From NCBI RefSeq assembly GCF_019710575.1, contig NZ_JAHWFK010000046.1, positions 1 through 64,000 on the forward strand: a DNA stretch of 64,000 nt, read 5' to 3'. Shown one piece after another: positions 61,927 to 64,000 of the stretch. Within the stretch, counting starts at the first letter, position 1, and every line of letters starts with the position of its first letter. Source of the DNA: Paractinoplanes polyasparticus. Lineage in GTDB: Bacteria; Actinomycetota; Actinomycetes; Mycobacteriales; Micromonosporaceae. A model generated the notes under the pieces. The model saw only the letters and a program-made list of their open reading frames with translations. It did not search any database and was not told the origin of the DNA. Made by a program: the position numbers and the translations under genes.

Positions 61927-62919
61927 GTGGAGATCGACGTTCTCGGACCGCCGTACGAGCGGCACACGATCGACCTGGGTCGCGACGACGAGGGCGACGT
62001 GGTGGCCACCCTGGTGCGCCGCCGGGCCGACGGGCCCACGCGGCGGGCCGTCCTCTATGTGCACGGCTTCGTGGACTATTTCTTCCAGACCCACCTGGCC
62101 GACTTCTTCGTCGAGCGCGGCTGGGATTTCTACGCGCTCGACCTGCGTAAGTACGGCCGCAGCCTGCTTCCCCACCAGACGCCGAACTTCGCGCGCAGCC
62201 TCACCGACTACTTTCCGGAACTGGACGAGGCGGCACGCATCATCCGCACGCAGGACGGCCACGATCAACTGCTGGTGGCCGGTCATTCCACCGGCGGCCT
62301 GATCACGTCGCTGTGGGCCCATACCCGGCAGGGGCGGGGCATTGTCGACGGGCTGTTCCTGAACAGCCCGTTCTTCGACTTCAACGTGCCCTGGCTGGTG
62401 AAGCGGCCACTCTTGGCGGCCACGATCGCCGCGACCCGCCGGATGCCCTACCGGAAGATCCCGATGGCCTCGGTCGGCCTGTACGGGCAGAGCCTGCACA
62501 GCGAGCACCGTGGCGAGTGGAACTACGACCTGACGTGGAAGCCGGTGTTCGGCTTCCCGGTGACGGCCGGCTGGCTGGATGCCATCCGCCGCGGCCAGCA
62601 ACGGTTGCGGGCCGGGCTGGGGATCGACGTGCCGGTGATGGTCGCCTGTTCGACGCGGACGTTCCGGGGCCGGGCGTGGCACGACGACCTCCGGGTCTCG
62701 GATTCCGTGCTGGATGTGGAGCACATCGTGCGCTGGGCGCCGCGCCTCGGCGCACGGGTCACGATCGCCCGCTTCGACGGCGGGATGCACGACCTGACAC
62801 TGTCCGGCAAAGAGGTGCGGGTCGAAGTCTTCCGGGAGCTCGCACGCTGGAGCGACGCGTTCCTGCCGCCCGTGGGAACGCCGGAGGTCGAGGTGCCACC
62901 GGCGCCCGAGGACGCTTGA
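61927..62919 (+). CDS. Alpha/beta hydrolase (monoglyceride-lipase/S33 type)
   Basis: 330 residues. Oxyanion-region YVHGFVDYFFQTHLADFF, nucleophile elbow AGHSTGG, and final FDGGMHDLTLSGKEVR with the catalytic His. Leaderless GTG start. Hydrolyses a lipid or other ester; substrate unknown. The stop codon TGA overlaps the ATG of the STAND ATPase gene, so the two are coupled. Confidence 0.88.
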   Translation: MEIDVLGPPYERHTIDLGRDDEGDVVATLVRRRADGPTRRAVLYVHGFVDYFFQTHLADFFVERGWDFYALDLRKYGRSLLPHQTPNFARSLTDYFPELDEAARIIRTQDGHDQLLVAGHSTGGLITSLWAHTRQGRGIVDGLFLNSPFFDFNVPWLVKRPLLAATIAATRRMPYRKIPMASVGLYGQSLHSEHRGEWNYDLTWKPVFGFPVTAGWLDAIRRGQQRLRAGLGIDVPVMVACSTRTFRGRAWHDDLRVSDSVLDVEHIVRWAPRLGARVTIARFDGGMHDLTLSGKEVRVEVFRELARWSDAFLPPVGTPEVEVPPAPEDA

Positions 62920-64000
62920 TGGCCCCGCTGCCCGACCCGGACGGCTGCCGGTCCCTGGACGCCTTGGCCGCCACCCTGCGCGCCCTGAAGTCGTGGGCGG
63001 GCGACCCGACCTTCGACACGATCACGGCCCGCGTCAACGAGCGGCTGCCCTCCACCGGCCGCGGCACGATCGCCGACTGTTTCCGCGACGGCCGCCGCCG
63101 GATCAACGCGGATCTGGTGCTCGCGGTGGTGGCCGCGCTGCACGACGACGCGGACTACCTGGCCCGATGGCGCCGCGCGATCCGGGTCACGCTGGCCGAG
63201 AAGCAGGCCGCGGCGCAGGTACGAGTTCTCGCGGGACTTCCCGACGAGGCGGACCCGTTCGTCGGCCGGGAGCCGCACCTGGCCGCCCTCGACCGGGCCA
63301 CCGGCGTCTGTGTGATCACCGGGATGGCCGGCGTCGGGAAGACCCGCCTCGCGGTGCACGCGGGTCACCGCCGTACGCAAGGAACTTCGCTCTTCGTCGA
63401 CCTGCGTGGCTTCCATCCCGACGAGGCCCAGCCGCCGGCCGACCCCGCTGCCGTGCTCGACGGCTTCCTGCGTGCGCTGGGCGTCTCGGGCCGGCAGATA
63501 CCGCACGATCTCGCGGCGCGCTCGGCCCTGTTCCGCGAGCAGCTCGCCGGCCGTCAGGCGCTGGTGATCCTCGACAACGCCGCCGACGAGGACCAGGTGC
63601 GCCCGCTGCTCTGCCCCGACGCGCTGACCGTGGTCACGTCCCGCCGCGACCTGGCCGATCTGCTGCCCACCACGCGCATCGACCTGGACGTCTTCAGCCC
63701 GGCCGAGGCCGCGCAGCTGCTCGGGAACGACACTTCCGACGCGCTCGAGCGGGTAGCGCGCCGCTGCGGATACCTGCCCCTCGCGCTGACGATCGTCGCC
63801 GGTCAGATGGCGGCCACGCCGAGCTGGACGGTCGCCGACCACGCCGACCGCCTCGACGAGCGGCACCGCAACTACCACCTCGACGACGGCGTCCAGCTGG
63901 CGTTGCACCTCTCCGACCAACGCCTGCCACCGGCGCGGCGCACCCTGCTGCGCCGCCTGGCCGGCCATCCGGGCCAGGATTTCGACGCGTACGCGGCCGC
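62919..64000 (+). CDS. STAND/AfsR-like NTPase, partial
   Basis: At least 360 residues, open at the window edge. Residues 1-100 form a small helical domain reminiscent of XRE-like regions in AfsR-type proteins (LDALAATLRALKSWAGDPTF). Walker A GMAGVGKT at 135-142, VLDN-type Walker B (ALVILDNAADEDQ) and the GYLPLALTIVAG motif are typical of NB-ARC ATPases. Usually a signal-transducing regulator; sensor domain would be to the right. Confidence 0.85.
   Translation, partial: MAPLPDPDGCRSLDALAATLRALKSWAGDPTFDTITARVNERLPSTGRGTIADCFRDGRRRINADLVLAVVAALHDDADYLARWRRAIRVTLAEKQAAAQVRVLAGLPDEADPFVGREPHLAALDRATGVCVITGMAGVGKTRLAVHAGHRRTQGTSLFVDLRGFHPDEAQPPADPAAVLDGFLRALGVSGRQIPHDLAARSALFREQLAGRQALVILDNAADEDQVRPLLCPDALTVVTSRRDLADLLPTTRIDLDVFSPAEAAQLLGNDTSDALERVARRCGYLPLALTIVAGQMAATPSWTVADHADRLDERHRNYHLDDGVQLALHLSDQRLPPARRTLLRRLAGHPGQDFDAYAA

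Overview
This is high-GC actinobacterial DNA, most likely from the Micromonosporaceae (Actinoplanes-like). Evidence: very high GC with GTG/TTG starts, an actinobacterial clpP1-clpP2 pair, mycothiol-type enzymes, SSB/EttA/GlbO neighbours, a CtaJ-like oxidase subunit and many apparently leaderless genes. The gene order clpX - clpP2 - clpP1 - tig - (tRNAs) - rpiB - DsbA-like nitroreductase - pepN - CtaJ-like/DUF5130 - HNH - glbO - thioesterase - EttA (plus ssb later) follows the order I know from Mycobacterium tuberculosis Rv2457c-Rv2478c, with insertions between the blocks.

Layout. 1-430: tandem promoters and leader of an rRNA operon reading leftwards out of the window. 0.5-3.4 kb: small accessory genes (nitrilase-superfamily enzyme, SnoaL-like protein, PadR regulator with a palindromic operator). 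3.4-8.1 kb: ClpXP protease/chaperone block (clpX, clpP2, clpP1, tig), a ClgR-type operator, tRNA-Pro and tRNA-Gly. 8.1-9.2 kb: a scar of decayed regulator and oxidoreductase genes. 9.35-15.0 kb: a GntR-regulated operon (allophanate hydrolase, two paralogous isochorismatase-like cysteine hydrolases, an NCS2 permease and an AtzH/HpxZ-like protein). This reads as a biuret and possibly triuret nitrogen-scavenging pathway and is the most interesting metabolic unit here.

15-40 kb: mostly conserved single genes (glycosyltransferase, SDR, Eis-like acetyltransferase, RpiB, esterase, PepN, CtaJ-like protein, class F sortase with a candidate cell-wall partner, HNH protein, MscS channel, MFS transporter, GlbO, thioesterase, EttA, OtsA). 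40-48 kb and 57-60 kb: two cobalamin clusters on the minus strand (cobC-cobT-cysG, cobB; cobD-cobQ) with GTGA stop/start overlaps. 43.7-45.9 kb: a class A penicillin-binding protein. 48.9-64 kb: SURF1 with a repetitive tail, a degenerate region, DNA ligase LigB, an FAD monooxygenase, M20 and M48 peptidases, a P-loop kinase, SSB, an alpha/beta hydrolase and the start of a STAND ATPase that runs off the right edge.

Non-coding structure is unusually informative. Two families of long nested palindromes occur twice each (6349-6456 and 33860-33962; 42361-42529 and 45905-45979). One copy of the second family lies inside the start of cobT and is translated in frame. At least eleven genes share a -10-like hexamer exactly six bases upstream of the start codon, the layout expected of leaderless mRNAs.
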